Assembly (NCBI GenBank): GCA_937959115.1
Contig: CALGAW010000014.1
Location: 62,001 to 126,000 of the forward strand
Source of the DNA: an uncultured Saprospiraceae bacterium
Lineage (GTDB): Bacteria; Bacteroidota; Bacteroidia; Chitinophagales; Saprospiraceae
Reading direction: 5' to 3'
DNA: 64,000 nucleotides
The notes below the pieces were generated by a model. It saw only the letters and a program-made list of their open reading frames with translations, was not told the DNA's origin and searched no databases. The number at the start of each line of letters is the position of its first letter. Positions within the stretch are counted from its first letter, which is position 1. The translations under genes were made by a program, and so were the position numbers. This document shows positions 36,298 through 45,900 of the stretch, one piece after another.

Positions 36298-36447
36298 TCT
36301 TTGATTTAAGACTTATAATTCAAACTGAAGCGCAAATATAGGAAGGAACAAACCAAATAATGAACAGGAGGCTTATTATTTCACTATCATTGAAAAAGAA
36401 AAAGTCAACTTCATTTAAGTTGGTAACATTATTAATGCCTCATTGCT

Positions 36448-36455
36448 TATCTTTG
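36448..36455 (+). promoter_or_regulatory. Putative -7 box for the Met-rich lipoprotein
   Basis: TATCTTTG matches TAnnTTTG exactly and sits 33 bases before the ATG at 36489. No TTG is found at the ideal spacing; the nearest is 25 bases upstream. Confidence 0.4.
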
Positions 36456-36488
36456 CACTAAAATAACATTAACAAGAAAATTACTGAA

Positions 36489-37274
36489 ATGAGATTGATT
36501 AATATTTTAACAAAGGGATTCCTTTTATTCGCTTTAGCTTCCTTCTTTAGTTCGTGTAGTTATATGCAAGTGAAGTATACCTTCAAAAAAGACGGCTCTG
36601 GGAAAATGGAAATGGGCGCTGAGATGGGGCAAGCAATGAAAATGATGCAAATGATGGGTGCCGGTGGTGAAGAAGAAAACGGTAGCTCTGGTGATCCGAT
36701 GAATGACCTATTCAAGAACATGGATAGCAATATGGATACCATTATTAGCTTTAAAGACATCATGCCGGATTCGATAAAAGGAACACCAGAAGGCGACCAA
36801 ATGGAAAGCTGGAACATTCGTATGACAGCAGATCCTAACTCTGAAGAGATGTATATGGGCATGGAAACAGATTTCGAAAAGGTTGGAGATGTCGAAGAAA
36901 AGATAAAAGCCATGAGAGGAATGAACTCTGGTGGAATGGATATGAGCAGCAGCTCTCCTATTCCAGATGATTATTTCTCAAATAAAATGTACTTTTCAGG
37001 TAAAACACTTAAGATTCCAGCCTATAAAATGCCTGAAGATGATCAAAGTATTAAAGAGTTAATGGAAGAAGAAGAGGAGGCAGATCCAATGATGGACCAA
37101 ATGATGGGGAATATGAACGTCAGATTGGTGTATGAAGTACCTGGAAAGGTCAAGAAAGTAAAATACAAAGGTCCTTGGAAATTAGTTGATGATTATACCG
37201 TAATGGTGGAATATACGATGGAAGAATTCGATGCGATCAAAGTCTTCCCTCCTATGATCATTAAATGGAAATAA
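36489..37274 (+). CDS. Methionine-rich lipoprotein
   Basis: A 261-residue predicted lipoprotein with a hydrophobic signal ending in FFSSC (lipidated C23). The mature chain opens with YTFKKDGSGKMEM, a strand pair like that seen in LppM-type lipoproteins. It is then exceptionally rich in methionine, with about 34 Met in all, clustered as QAMKMMQMMG, MYMGME and DPMMDQMMGNM. The C-terminal 60 residues return to an ordinary beta pattern (VRLVYEVPGKVKKVKY). Met clusters can bind Cu(I)/Ag(I), but no Cys/His metal site accompanies them, so metal binding is only a possibility. A strong hairpin follows the stop. Confidence 0.7.
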   Translation: MRLINILTKGFLLFALASFFSSCSYMQVKYTFKKDGSGKMEMGAEMGQAMKMMQMMGAGGEEENGSSGDPMNDLFKNMDSNMDTIISFKDIMPDSIKGTPEGDQMESWNIRMTADPNSEEMYMGMETDFEKVGDVEEKIKAMRGMNSGGMDMSSSSPIPDDYFSNKMYFSGKTLKIPAYKMPEDDQSIKELMEEEEEADPMMDQMMGNMNVRLVYEVPGKVKKVKYKGPWKLVDDYTVMVEYTMEEFDAIKVFPPMIIKWK

Positions 37275-37290
37275 CTTAAACTACTTCTAC

Positions 37291-37331
37291 TGCAACTGCA
37301 TCTTTGCTCCTTTTTAGCAGATGTAGTTGCA
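37291..37331 (+). other. Strong hairpin downstream of the lipoprotein gene
   Basis: TGCAACTGCATC at 37291-37302 pairs with GATGTAGTTGCA at 37320-37331, leaving one G-U pair, and inner TGCT/AGCA bases can extend it. There is no T run after it on the plus strand, so it is more likely a 3' stabilising hairpin or part of the next gene's leader than a standard terminator. Confidence 0.5.
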
Positions 37332-37362
37332 ATTGAAGTTATCAGTAGATACTAGAACCTGC

Positions 37363-37590
37363 ATGAATACCAAACGCAGTCAGCTTATTCTTCCCAAGCA
37401 CATACAAAAGGGTATTGATCATTATCAAGGCCGTCCTTGTACGATTGTCCAAAAACATCTCGATAATTTGGGATGGAAATACACAGCTTACCGCTTTAAG
37501 GATGAGAGAATCCTCATTGTCTTTACTAGTGAAATGTATGCTTTGTTGTATAATAATCAGGACGATCTCTATGCAGATATGAGTGAGTGA
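37363..37590 (+). CDS. Small hypothetical protein
   Basis: A 75-residue frame from the ATG at 37363; a TTG at 37327 would add 12 residues but lies inside the hairpin. The sequence is mixed alpha/beta (TIVQKHLDNLGWKYTAYRFKDERILIVFTSEM) with a plausible hydrophobic pattern, not a biased chance frame. It ends five bases before the paaD stop on the other strand. No family is recognised and expression is unproven. Confidence 0.5.
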   Translation: MNTKRSQLILPKHIQKGIDHYQGRPCTIVQKHLDNLGWKYTAYRFKDERILIVFTSEMYALLYNNQDDLYADMSE

Positions 37591-37595
37591 TTAAC

Positions 37596-38087
37596 TCAAA
37601 GGCATTTAAAATAATCAAACGGCTCCAAGCAGCTCTTACACTTATAAAGCGCTTTGCAGGCAGTAGATCCAAATTGACTGACCAAAGCAGTATCCAAAGA
37701 TTCGCACTGAGGACATGGTACCTCCCGCTCATCACTAAACAGGGCTCCCTTGTCAGCACTTCCTGCTACAGGTGGCGCAATCCCGTATGCCTTGAGTTTC
37801 TGCTTTCCTTCTTCAGACAACCAATCAGTGGTCCATGGTGGACTCAGAACCATTTTTACTGATGGCTGATAACCGTTTTCTTGCAAGATGGCCTTGATCT
37901 CAATCTCTATCACATTCATTGCTGGACAACCAGAATAAGTAGGCGTGATCACCACTTCAACTTCCTTTCCTTCTACAGAAATACCTCGTACCACTCCAAG
38001 ATCCAAGATCGTCAACACAGGAACCTCTGGATCAGTAACTTGACCCAATAATTCCCAAATAGCACTATGTGATTTTGTTCTTTGCAT
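37596..38087 (-). CDS. paaD: Phenylacetyl-CoA epoxidase subunit PaaD
   Basis: This 163-residue accessory protein belongs to the aerobic phenylacetate pathway. The N-terminal half is a MIP18/DUF59 domain (TDPEVPVLTILDLGVVR, TPTYSGCPAM with a conserved Cys). The C-terminal part is a zinc-ribbon-like segment with Cys pairs (CPQCES and CKSC). PaaD is thought to help mature the Fe centre of the epoxidase. It is last in the paaABCD run, 42 bases after paaC. The reductase gene paaE is not in this cluster. Confidence 0.9.
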   Translation of the reverse strand: MQRTKSHSAIWELLGQVTDPEVPVLTILDLGVVRGISVEGKEVEVVITPTYSGCPAMNVIEIEIKAILQENGYQPSVKMVLSPPWTTDWLSEEGKQKLKAYGIAPPVAGSADKGALFSDEREVPCPQCESLDTALVSQFGSTACKALYKCKSCLEPFDYFKCL

Positions 38088-38129
38088 AAATTAATCATTA
38101 AACATTAATAATAATTAATCATTGAAACC

Positions 38130-38882
38130 CTACCATTTAGCACCTGGATAAGCGCGTTGTAAGAATTGTAATTCTGCTAGTATAAAGCCAAGATGCTCAC
38201 TATGTTTTCCTTGTTTGCCACCTTTCTGCATCCAATTACCTTCTGGCAATGATAAAGTAGCTTGATCTAGAATATCGGTTACTTTTTGATCAAAATAAGG
38301 CTTGATTTCTTCTAATTTCACGCCTACTCCATTCTCTACCATTTCCAAATCAAGCGCATCTGCTTGAAATGCTTCTCCGGTGAACATCCAAAGATCATCC
38401 ACTGCCTGTTGCATCTTAGCATGGCTTTCCTCCGTTCCATCACCTAGTCGAATCATCCATTCAGAACTAAATCTCAAGTGATAAGTAATCTCTTTCAACG
38501 ATTTTTCAGCGATTGCAGCCAGTTGACTATTTGTACTTTTAGTCAATGCCTGAGTAAAGTAGTAGTTAAAGACATCAAAGAAAAACTGTCGAGTGATCGT
38601 TTCACCAAAATGACCATTTGGTTGCTCAGTAAGAAGTACATTCTGAAAGTCATACACATCTCTCAAATAAGCGAAGTCGTCTTCAGTTGCACCACCTCCT
38701 TTTATTTCAGCAGCCAATTGAAAGTAGTTTCTAGCCTGTCCTACGAGATCAAGTGCAATATTTGTCAACGCAATATCCTGTTCTAGAATCGGTCCATGTC
38801 CACACCATTCGGATAGTCGGTGACCTAGAATCAGATTATTATCAGCAATACGTAGAGTGTAATTTAGTAATGATTTATTCAA
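38130..38882 (-). CDS. paaC: Phenylacetyl-CoA epoxidase structural subunit PaaC
   Basis: A 250-residue ferritin-like helical protein that forms the core of the epoxidase with PaaA. Family landmarks are ILGHRLSEWCGHGP near the N-terminus, EDIALTNIALDLVGQARN, and YHLRFSSEWMIRLGDGTEES in the middle. The diiron ligands are degenerate, as expected for the structural, non-catalytic subunit. It starts 12 bases after paaB in the same operon. Confidence 0.93.
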   Translation of the reverse strand: MNKSLLNYTLRIADNNLILGHRLSEWCGHGPILEQDIALTNIALDLVGQARNYFQLAAEIKGGGATEDDFAYLRDVYDFQNVLLTEQPNGHFGETITRQFFFDVFNYYFTQALTKSTNSQLAAIAEKSLKEITYHLRFSSEWMIRLGDGTEESHAKMQQAVDDLWMFTGEAFQADALDLEMVENGVGVKLEEIKPYFDQKVTDILDQATLSLPEGNWMQKGGKQGKHSEHLGFILAELQFLQRAYPGAKW

Positions 38883-38894
38883 AGTAACAGGTTT

Positions 38895-39431
38895 TTACAT
38901 GTGTTTCACCTCGTCAGGCAAGTCATAAAACGTTGCATGGCGGAACAATTTATCTTCTGCAGGATCATAAAACGATTCACTTTCTGCAGGATCACTAGCA
39001 TTTATTTTAGCAGAAGGAACCACCCATACATTTGTAATCTTCAAGGAGTCTCCATAAATTTGAATGGCTTCGGCAATTACTTTTGAGGCAGTATTCATTG
39101 AGATACTTCCTACATGCTTATGGCTCAAGCCTTGTTTAGTTCTGAAAAAGACTTCCCACTGCTCTGCTTCCTTCTGTTCTTCTGATTTTCGGGTAATTTG
39201 TGGGTGCTCATACACGCGTTCCGCCAGGATAGTTTCTCCATCAAAGTTCCAAGCAAAAATCTGATCAGATGGAATCACCCAGATACTGACACCTTCGTTC
39301 CTACGTGTATACACATCTCGTGCATTTGTCATTGCCATATCAAGATCTGCGGCGTGCAAGCTACCAGCGTGCACATGTGCTAGCTTACTTCTGATAAACA
39401 CTTCAAATAGAGGCCATTTTACATTACTCAT
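38895..39431 (-). CDS. paaB: PaaB with tandem duplicated domain
   Basis: PaaB bridges epoxidase complexes; the E. coli protein is about 95 residues. Here the chain is 178 residues and contains the domain twice. Residues 5-60 read WPLFEVFIRSKLAHVHAGSL and YTRRNEGVSIWVIPSDQI; residues 92-178 read WEVFFRTKQGLSHKHVGSI, VWVVPSAKI, then the family's usual ending FYDPAEDKLFRHATFYDLP and KHM. Thus the first copy keeps the N-terminal wording and the second keeps the C-terminal wording of a single PaaB. It lies three bases after paaA. Whether the fusion is common in this phylum could not be checked. Confidence 0.9.
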   Translation of the reverse strand: MSNVKWPLFEVFIRSKLAHVHAGSLHAADLDMAMTNARDVYTRRNEGVSIWVIPSDQIFAWNFDGETILAERVYEHPQITRKSEEQKEAEQWEVFFRTKQGLSHKHVGSISMNTASKVIAEAIQIYGDSLKITNVWVVPSAKINASDPAESESFYDPAEDKLFRHATFYDLPDEVKHM

Positions 39432-39434
39432 TGA

Positions 39435-40397
39435 CTAGGCAGTTTTAGCGCGGTTTGCATTTCGTTGGCGTCGTTTCTCAGCATAAGCGGTTGCCGCTTC
39501 TCTCACCCATTTGCCTTGATCGTGTGCTTTATTTCGAGTTTTTAATCGTTGCTTATTGCATGGACCATTTCCTTTTACCACATTCCAAAACTCTTCCCAA
39601 TCAATTTTCCCATAGTCATGTTGCTTTGTTTCTTCGTTCCACTTTAGGTCAGCATCTGGAATAGTAATTCCGAGAATCTTCGCCTGTGGAACGGACATAT
39701 CCACAAACCGTTGTCGTAATTCATCATTTGAAAAACGCTTGATTTTCCATTTCATTGATTGTGCAGAATGCTTAGATTCTGAATCATTTGGTCCAAACAT
39801 CATCAAAGAAGGCCACCACCATCGATTTAAGGCGTCTTGAGCGAGTTCTTTTTGTTCTGGGCTCCCATTACATAGTGCCATCATTATTTCGAAGCCCTGA
39901 CGCTGGTGAAAGCTTTCTTCTTTGCAAACTCTGACCATTGCTCTAGCATATGGTCCGTAGGAGCAACTACAAAGCGGGACTTGATTCATAATTGCTGCAC
40001 CGTCGACTAACCAACCAATCGCCCCTATATCTGCCCAGGTTAATGTTGGATAATTAAAAATGCTTGAATACTTTGCTTTTCCTGAATGGAGATCGTCAAT
40101 TAATGATGCTCGGTCTGCTCCAAGTGTTTCAGCCGCTCCATATAAGTACAATCCGTGCCCTGCTTCATCTTGCACTTTAGCTAGCAAGCCCATCTTTCTT
40201 CGCAAAGAAGGAGCGCGAGAAATCCAATTACCTTCTGGCAACATTCCAACAATCTCAGAGTGTGCATGCTGTGAGATTTGTCTGATAAGCGTTTTCCTGT
40301 ATCCTTCTGGCATCCAGTCCTTCGGCTCAATCTGAATATTGTTATCAATTTTTTCTTGAAATCGATCTTCTAATGAAATATTTTTGGAATCACTCAT
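39435..40397 (-). CDS. paaA: Phenylacetyl-CoA epoxidase catalytic subunit PaaA
   Basis: This is the diiron oxygenase subunit that, with PaaBCE, epoxidises the ring of phenylacetyl-CoA. The 320-residue chain from the ATG at 40397 shows the diiron ligands in [13 protein letters not shown] and [15 protein letters not shown], and the family phrases PTLTWADIG and [18 protein letters not shown] longer frame to 40451 adds an unconserved 18-residue leader that overlaps the predicted promoter, so the internal ATG is preferred. It heads the operon paaABCD. Confidence 0.95.
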   Translation of the reverse strand: MSDSKNISLEDRFQEKIDNNIQIEPKDWMPEGYRKTLIRQISQHAHSEIVGMLPEGNWISRAPSLRRKMGLLAKVQDEAGHGLYLYGAAETLGADRASLIDDLHSGKAKYSSIFNYPTLTWADIGAIGWLVDGAAIMNQVPLCSCSYGPYARAMVRVCKEESFHQRQGFEIMMALCNGSPEQKELAQDALNRWWWPSLMMFGPNDSESKHSAQSMKWKIKRFSNDELRQRFVDMSVPQAKILGITIPDADLKWNEETKQHDYGKIDWEEFWNVVKGNGPCNKQRLKTRNKAHDQGKWVREAATAYAEKRRQRNANRAKTA

Positions 40398-40415
40398 ATC
40401 AAATGGCGGTTTATA

Positions 40416-40423
40416 CAAATTTA
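40416..40423 (-). promoter_or_regulatory. Putative -7 box for the paa operon
   Basis: On the minus strand the bases read TAAATTTG, matching TAnnTTTG, 19 bases before the paaA ATG. A TTG lies 16 bases further upstream, shorter than the ideal 19-21 spacing. Confidence 0.4.
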
Positions 40424-40603
40424 AACAAAATTGACATATCAAGCATACCAATTAAAACGAAATCACAGAATAATTGTTCAGAAAAGGATCTGATTAGATC
40501 ATAGTATTTGAGGGATAACGGGTTTTCATTGTATCTTAAGAGCGCTAAAACTCGTGAGGGAACAGCAATTCTTATTGAATTATTAATAAACCATTACAAA
40601 GGT

Positions 40604-41374
40604 TTAATCGCAGTCAAAATCATTCTCTTCCAATCGTGTCCAGTTTTCTGGTGGGACTTCAAACTGTCCAAATTTAAGGATCTTAGCATCTGTATGATTC
40701 ATTCTAAGATCTCCCATGGTAGTTCGTTCCCAAGAGAACGGTAGATCTGTATCCAGGCTTGCACCAAGAAAGGTACCTGACATGCCTTTATTAATGATTG
40801 GCCACCAAAGGCTTTCAGTATCCCGGTCCCATAATATAAAGCCATCCCGTCCATCACGAACGCCATTTTGGTAATAGGTATATCCTGAGACACCAAAGGT
40901 GAGTGTCTGTTTACAGTATTCTCTAGGGAAGACACCTATAAAATCAGCAAGAATGCAGTAACTCACTAAAACAGGAATACCGTCTATCACATCATTGACA
41001 ACTTCGTGTTTCACCATCAGCTCAATAGGATAAGCGAATTTGCCTTCTGTGGCGTGTATAAGGATGATCTCAGAGCTATCGTGCATTGGTGTGGTAAGGT
41101 TACTTAGCGCTGTATATTGAGGATCTCTTAAGGAGTTAAACAGTTCTCTTCCTAGTCCGTATTTCAAATTAGACAACCGTATTGAGTTGTTTGTGATGTT
41201 AAAATGGTCCTCTTCATCTTGTCCTCCATATAGCCATAAATTCCCATCTCCATGATCAATTATTTTATCGCTCAATGGGATGTATGGAGCTGTTACTTCA
41301 TCTTCGGGAATATCTTTTTTACTACAGGAGACCAGTGTCACTATGAACAGAAAAAAAAACACATTGATTTTCAT
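40604..41374 (-). CDS. DUF3179-domain lipoprotein
   Basis: A 256-residue predicted lipoprotein (signal ending LVSC, lipidated C17). The body matches DUF3179: GIPVLVSYCILADF, TFGVSGYTYYQNG, ILWDRDTESLWW, then GMSGTFLGASL. The conserved Cys in VSYC is present; the domain's function is not known. An acidic linker follows the lipid anchor. It stands alone between the paa operon and the SusCD pair. Confidence 0.85.
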   Translation of the reverse strand: MKINVFFFLFIVTLVSCSKKDIPEDEVTAPYIPLSDKIIDHGDGNLWLYGGQDEEDHFNITNNSIRLSNLKYGLGRELFNSLRDPQYTALSNLTTPMHDSSEIILIHATEGKFAYPIELMVKHEVVNDVIDGIPVLVSYCILADFIGVFPREYCKQTLTFGVSGYTYYQNGVRDGRDGFILWDRDTESLWWPIINKGMSGTFLGASLDTDLPFSWERTTMGDLRMNHTDAKILKFGQFEVPPENWTRLEENDFDCD

Positions 41375-41439
41375 ACCTGACTATTTTTACTTAAAGATAT
41401 CTCATTTTTTGGACTATCGATGTCTGATTGGCGACACAT

Positions 41440-41470
41440 AAAAAAAGGCTACCGAAATTCGATAGCCTTT
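41440..41470 (-). terminator. Terminator after susD-like gene
   Basis: On the minus strand AAAGGCTA (41463-41470) pairs with TAGCCTTT (41444-41451), followed by further T. It lies 25 bases after the SusD-like stop. Confidence 0.8.
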
Positions 41471-41495
41471 AATATAATTAGTGATTAAATTCTAA

Positions 41496-42941
41496 TTAGT
41501 TAACGTCCCAAAATACTTTTGAGAATAAGTCATCACCACCAATTGCAGAACCAGCTGCTTTTACACTAGTTTCATTGAGTGTATACTCAGAGAAAGGGTA
41601 AGTGTAACGTGTAGGAGGAAGTGTGTTTGCACCCGCTGCTACATTCATAACAGGAGCATCGTATAGTCTATAAGTAGACCATGCTTCAAATCCTTGGTCG
41701 TAAAGTGCTAACCATTTCTGCATAGCAATCTTTTCTTTCCAAGAACCAGGTGCTGTTGTGTAGTCAACATTTGGTTGTAACAAGTAAGCTGCTGCTGCAG
41801 CTGCCATGACAGATGCATCTTGACCGCCTGCAACACCCCAGTTTAAAATAGAAGTAGTTACACCAGCGTTATAGTGACTTTGTGCAGAAGCACCTCCACC
41901 CCATCTTTCAGCAGCGTCAGCAAGTAAAAACTCAACTTCAACATAGCTTAAAGCAGTACCGATACGAGTTTTTCCTTCTTGAATTGCTCCAGGCTTAGAG
42001 TTTGGAGGATATGCATTTGAAGCACCATATACACCACCAACAACTTGACCGATTGAATCAAGATCTTTGAAGTAGAAAGCTCTTCTTGGATCATTTAATC
42101 CATTCATGTAATCAGCAATTGTGTTTGAAGCAACATAGTCAGAACGTCCACTTTGAATTAACGTTACCCATAATGGGTGTGTATTAGGAGTTCCATCTAA
42201 GTATTGAATTTTAAAATCATCTGCTGATGAAGTAAATACACCATCAGTAGTAGCTTCTGTAACCAGTGCTGCTGCTTTAGTATCGTCACTATCTGCAATA
42301 CGAATTGCCATTCTCAATTTCAATGAATTTGCAAACTTTCTCCAGAGACTTACGTCTCCACCATAGATTACATCTCCTAATTCTAACGTGTTTCCAGTAA
42401 GACTTGGAATAGCTGAATCCAATTTTTCAAGTAGATCATAATAAATTTCTTTATCATCATCATACGCTGGAGTTGGATTTTCAAAATCAAGTGCTTCAGA
42501 ATAAGGAACATCACCAAAGATGTCTACTAATAAAGAGTAGGCATAAACCTCCATTACTGTAATTACTGCTTCGTTAGCAGCCTTTTCAGCATCAGAAATT
42601 AACGGAATATTCTTTACACTAGCTCTTGCAGAATCAAGATCCATTAAAACTGTTGAATAAAGTCTAGCATATGTAAATCCATTTACATCTCTATTTATTA
42701 GATCGTAGTTAGATTCGTCTGGATAAGTAGTTTGTGACCACATTTGAGACCACAATCTAAAATTGTTACGATTAACGTTTTGATCAACAACAAAATCCAT
42801 AAGAGCCACTTGTGCATTTGTTAAGAGTGCAGCAGTCGGCACAACCGTAGGGTTTTGCGTATCGATATTTAGATCTGTTAGTTCATCTGAACAGGAAAAA
42901 CCTATTGTCACAACTAACAGCAAAAATATTAGCTTTTTCAT
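41496..42941 (-). CDS. SusD/RagB-family nutrient-binding lipoprotein
   Basis: A 481-residue surface lipoprotein (signal ending GFSC, lipidated C17) of the SusD-like group 2 type. It captures the ligand and acts as a lid on the SusC channel. Landmarks are the N-terminal DLNIDTQNPTVVPTAALLTNAQ, YSLLVDIFGDVPYSEAL (TPR region) and the C-terminal KEKIAMQKWLALYDQGFEAWSTYR. It follows the SusC gene by 40 bases and ends at a terminator. No glycoside hydrolase or sensor is adjacent, so the ligand (glycan or peptide) is not indicated. Confidence 0.93.
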   Translation of the reverse strand: MKKLIFLLLVVTIGFSCSDELTDLNIDTQNPTVVPTAALLTNAQVALMDFVVDQNVNRNNFRLWSQMWSQTTYPDESNYDLINRDVNGFTYARLYSTVLMDLDSARASVKNIPLISDAEKAANEAVITVMEVYAYSLLVDIFGDVPYSEALDFENPTPAYDDDKEIYYDLLEKLDSAIPSLTGNTLELGDVIYGGDVSLWRKFANSLKLRMAIRIADSDDTKAAALVTEATTDGVFTSSADDFKIQYLDGTPNTHPLWVTLIQSGRSDYVASNTIADYMNGLNDPRRAFYFKDLDSIGQVVGGVYGASNAYPPNSKPGAIQEGKTRIGTALSYVEVEFLLADAAERWGGGASAQSHYNAGVTTSILNWGVAGGQDASVMAAAAAAYLLQPNVDYTTAPGSWKEKIAMQKWLALYDQGFEAWSTYRLYDAPVMNVAAGANTLPPTRYTYPFSEYTLNETSVKAAGSAIGGDDLFSKVFWDVN

Positions 42942-42981
42942 TTCTAATTTTTTACAATTTAATTTTGATTAATTTATTCTA

Positions 42982-45900
42982 TTAAAACTTCACTCTTAGG
43001 TTCAGACCAAGCTCTCTAGCTGTTGGATAAACACCAGATTGGTTACCTCTTAGGTTACCTGCACTAGTTGAAGATTCTGGATCTGAGTAAGGTGTATTTT
43101 TATGAATAATCCATAAGTTTCTGCCAATTACAGAAATATCAATTCCATCAATTTTGTTGTTTGCAAACAATTTAGAAGGAAGGCTATAAGAAAGTGTTGC
43201 TTCTCTTAACTTAACGAAAGATGCATCATAAACATGATATGCATTAGGAGCATTCGCATAACCTAAAGCGGTAAATACGTCAGCAGTATATGCATATTCA
43301 GTATTTACAGTTCCATCAGAAATAGGAATATCATCATCATCAACACCTGTTTGTAGAACACCACCGATTGGAAGTCCACCACCATTTTGTGGTAAATCTC
43401 TAACTGGGTTTCCTTTATCGTTGTTTCCTGCTGTGAAATCATAAATTCCTGTAGCAAAACCGTACCAAGTATCAAGTGAGAAGAAATCTCCACCTTTCTG
43501 AGCATCAATTAAGAAACTCAAACCTATTCCTTTGTAGTTAATACTATTATTGATACCACCTCTCCAGTCAGGATTAATGTTACCAATAACTTCAGGATCA
43601 GATGATTTTACGAATTTCATACCATGTGCCTCAAATACACCAGTAGGTCCTGAAGACATGTAAGGAGTAACTAATGGCTCTCCATTTGTATGATAAACAT
43701 AGTTAGTTCCTTGAATTGTACCATATGGCTCACCTACAGTAGCATTGTAAGTTACACCACCTTGGACACCACCAATTTCGTAGTTTGTAATAATATCTTC
43801 ACCAGTAACTTCGTCAACTAGTAATTCAATTACTTTATTTTGGTTTTTAGCCCAAGTAACACCTATATCCCAAGTAAAGTTAGTTGTTTTTACAGGAGTA
43901 AGGTTAGCAGCAACTTCAACACCAACGTTCTGAATATTACCCGCGTTAACAACTAAAGCAGAATAACCTGTAGAAGTCGTAACTGGAGCATCAAGAATTT
44001 GGTTGAAAGAATTTGACTTATAAGCTGTAACATCGAATCCTAATCTATTTTTAAGGAATTTCATTTCCAATCCACCTTCTATACTCTTTGTTCTTTCAGG
44101 CTTTAGAAATTGATTTTTCTTAGTAGGATTTACAGAAGCAGTTGGTCCACCAAATGGTGATGTGATATCATAAGTATCAAAAATCTGAAAAGGATCGGCA
44201 TCATTACCTACCTCAGCATAATTTGCTCTTAGTTTACCAAAGCTTAGAATATCAGATCCACCTAAAAACTCAGAGAATACAAAGCTTAAAGATGCAGAAG
44301 GATAAAAGTATGAATTTTCTCCTTGAGGAAGCGTAGAAGAAACATCATATCTACCTGTAAGATCCAAGTATACAGCATTGTACAATCCAATATTTGCAGC
44401 GGCATAGTATCCATTGACGCCAACTGGAGCAAGGTAAGGACTAGACGTTGGTAGATCATTACTGTTTTCAAGTGTATAAACACCTGGGAAAGTAAGTCCA
44501 CCATTTGTTGTTTCTCTTAAAGACTTAACTTTTGATCTTCTAATGTTTACTCCAAGTAAACCTGTAACACTAATGTCTTCACTAGCACCGAAGTACTTAT
44601 TAGCTCTTAACATTGCATCGTAGTTCAACTCGTAGAAGTTTCTGTTATACACAGAATACTCAGAAACATCAACAGATCCTTCAGCAATTCTTTCTTCTTG
44701 AATCTCTGAATACTGGTCAATAGATACTTTACCAGTAGCCGATAACCAATCAGTCAATTCATAATCCATTTTAATATTTCCAATGATTCTATCTCTATTA
44801 TCTGTTGAATAGTTATTCGCTAGATTCCAGTAGTAGTTATCAAAGTAGTGAGGTCGAGTTCCAGCACCAGGATTACCATTTGCATAAGCATTCCAAGAAA
44901 GGTTATCTCCAGTCAATTCGTATGCATCCTTTTGCTCTTTAATATCAGCAAAAGTATGGTACCACTGACGGAAGGATTGGTTTACGTTTCTGTTGTCGTA
45001 ACCAGTTCCATATCTTCCTTTTCCATTTGTATTAATATACTGAACTGCAGCTCCAACTCTTAATTTGTCGGTAACTTTTTGATCTCCAGCAAAAGAAATT
45101 GTATTCTTTTTAATTTTACTACCAGGAACGATTCCGCTTTGATCGAAGTTAGTATATGACAATCTAAAAGAAGATTGATCATTTCCACCATCAACAGCAA
45201 TGCTGTTATTGAATGTTAACCCAGTTTCATAAAATGTTGTAGGATCATTTTCAGCAGCTACGAAAGCTCTAGTTTTTCCATAGTTTGGATGATTTGGATA
45301 CCAAGATGACCAATCCAAAACTTGTAAGTTTGGATCGTATTCTGCTCCAAAAGAAGCATCTTCATATACAGGTGCGTGATATTCATCAACACCGTCACCA
45401 TCAAAATCATAAAAATCAATTCCTGGAACATCAGAACTATACCATCCTCTTTTGTCAGAGTAACCAGGTCCATACTGCTTTTGATAAACAGGCATTGTTG
45501 ATTTGTCTACATTTGCAGCTGTAAATCCAGAGGAAAATGTAACCCCTAATTTGTCATCAGAGCTACCTTTCTTTGTTGTTACCAAAATAACACCGTTTGC
45601 AGCTCTTGAACCGTAAAGAGCAGTTGCCGCAGCACCTCTCAATACAGAAACTGATTCAATGTCTTCTGGGTTTAAATCCATGGCAGTATTACCATAATCA
45701 TAACCACCACGACCAGTCTTCTGGTTAGTAGTGTTTGTGATTGCGTTGCTTACAGGTGTACCATCAACAACAAACAGAGCTTGGTTGTTACCATTCAATG
45801 AGGTGTAACCACGAATGATTACGTTGGAGGATCCACCTAATTGACCACTTCTTTGAATGTTAACTCCTGCAGTTTTTCCTGATAGAGAGTTCACGAAGTT

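Noticed and set aside
37587-37862. 91-codon frame antisense to paaD
   Set aside because: Shadow of a well identified gene.
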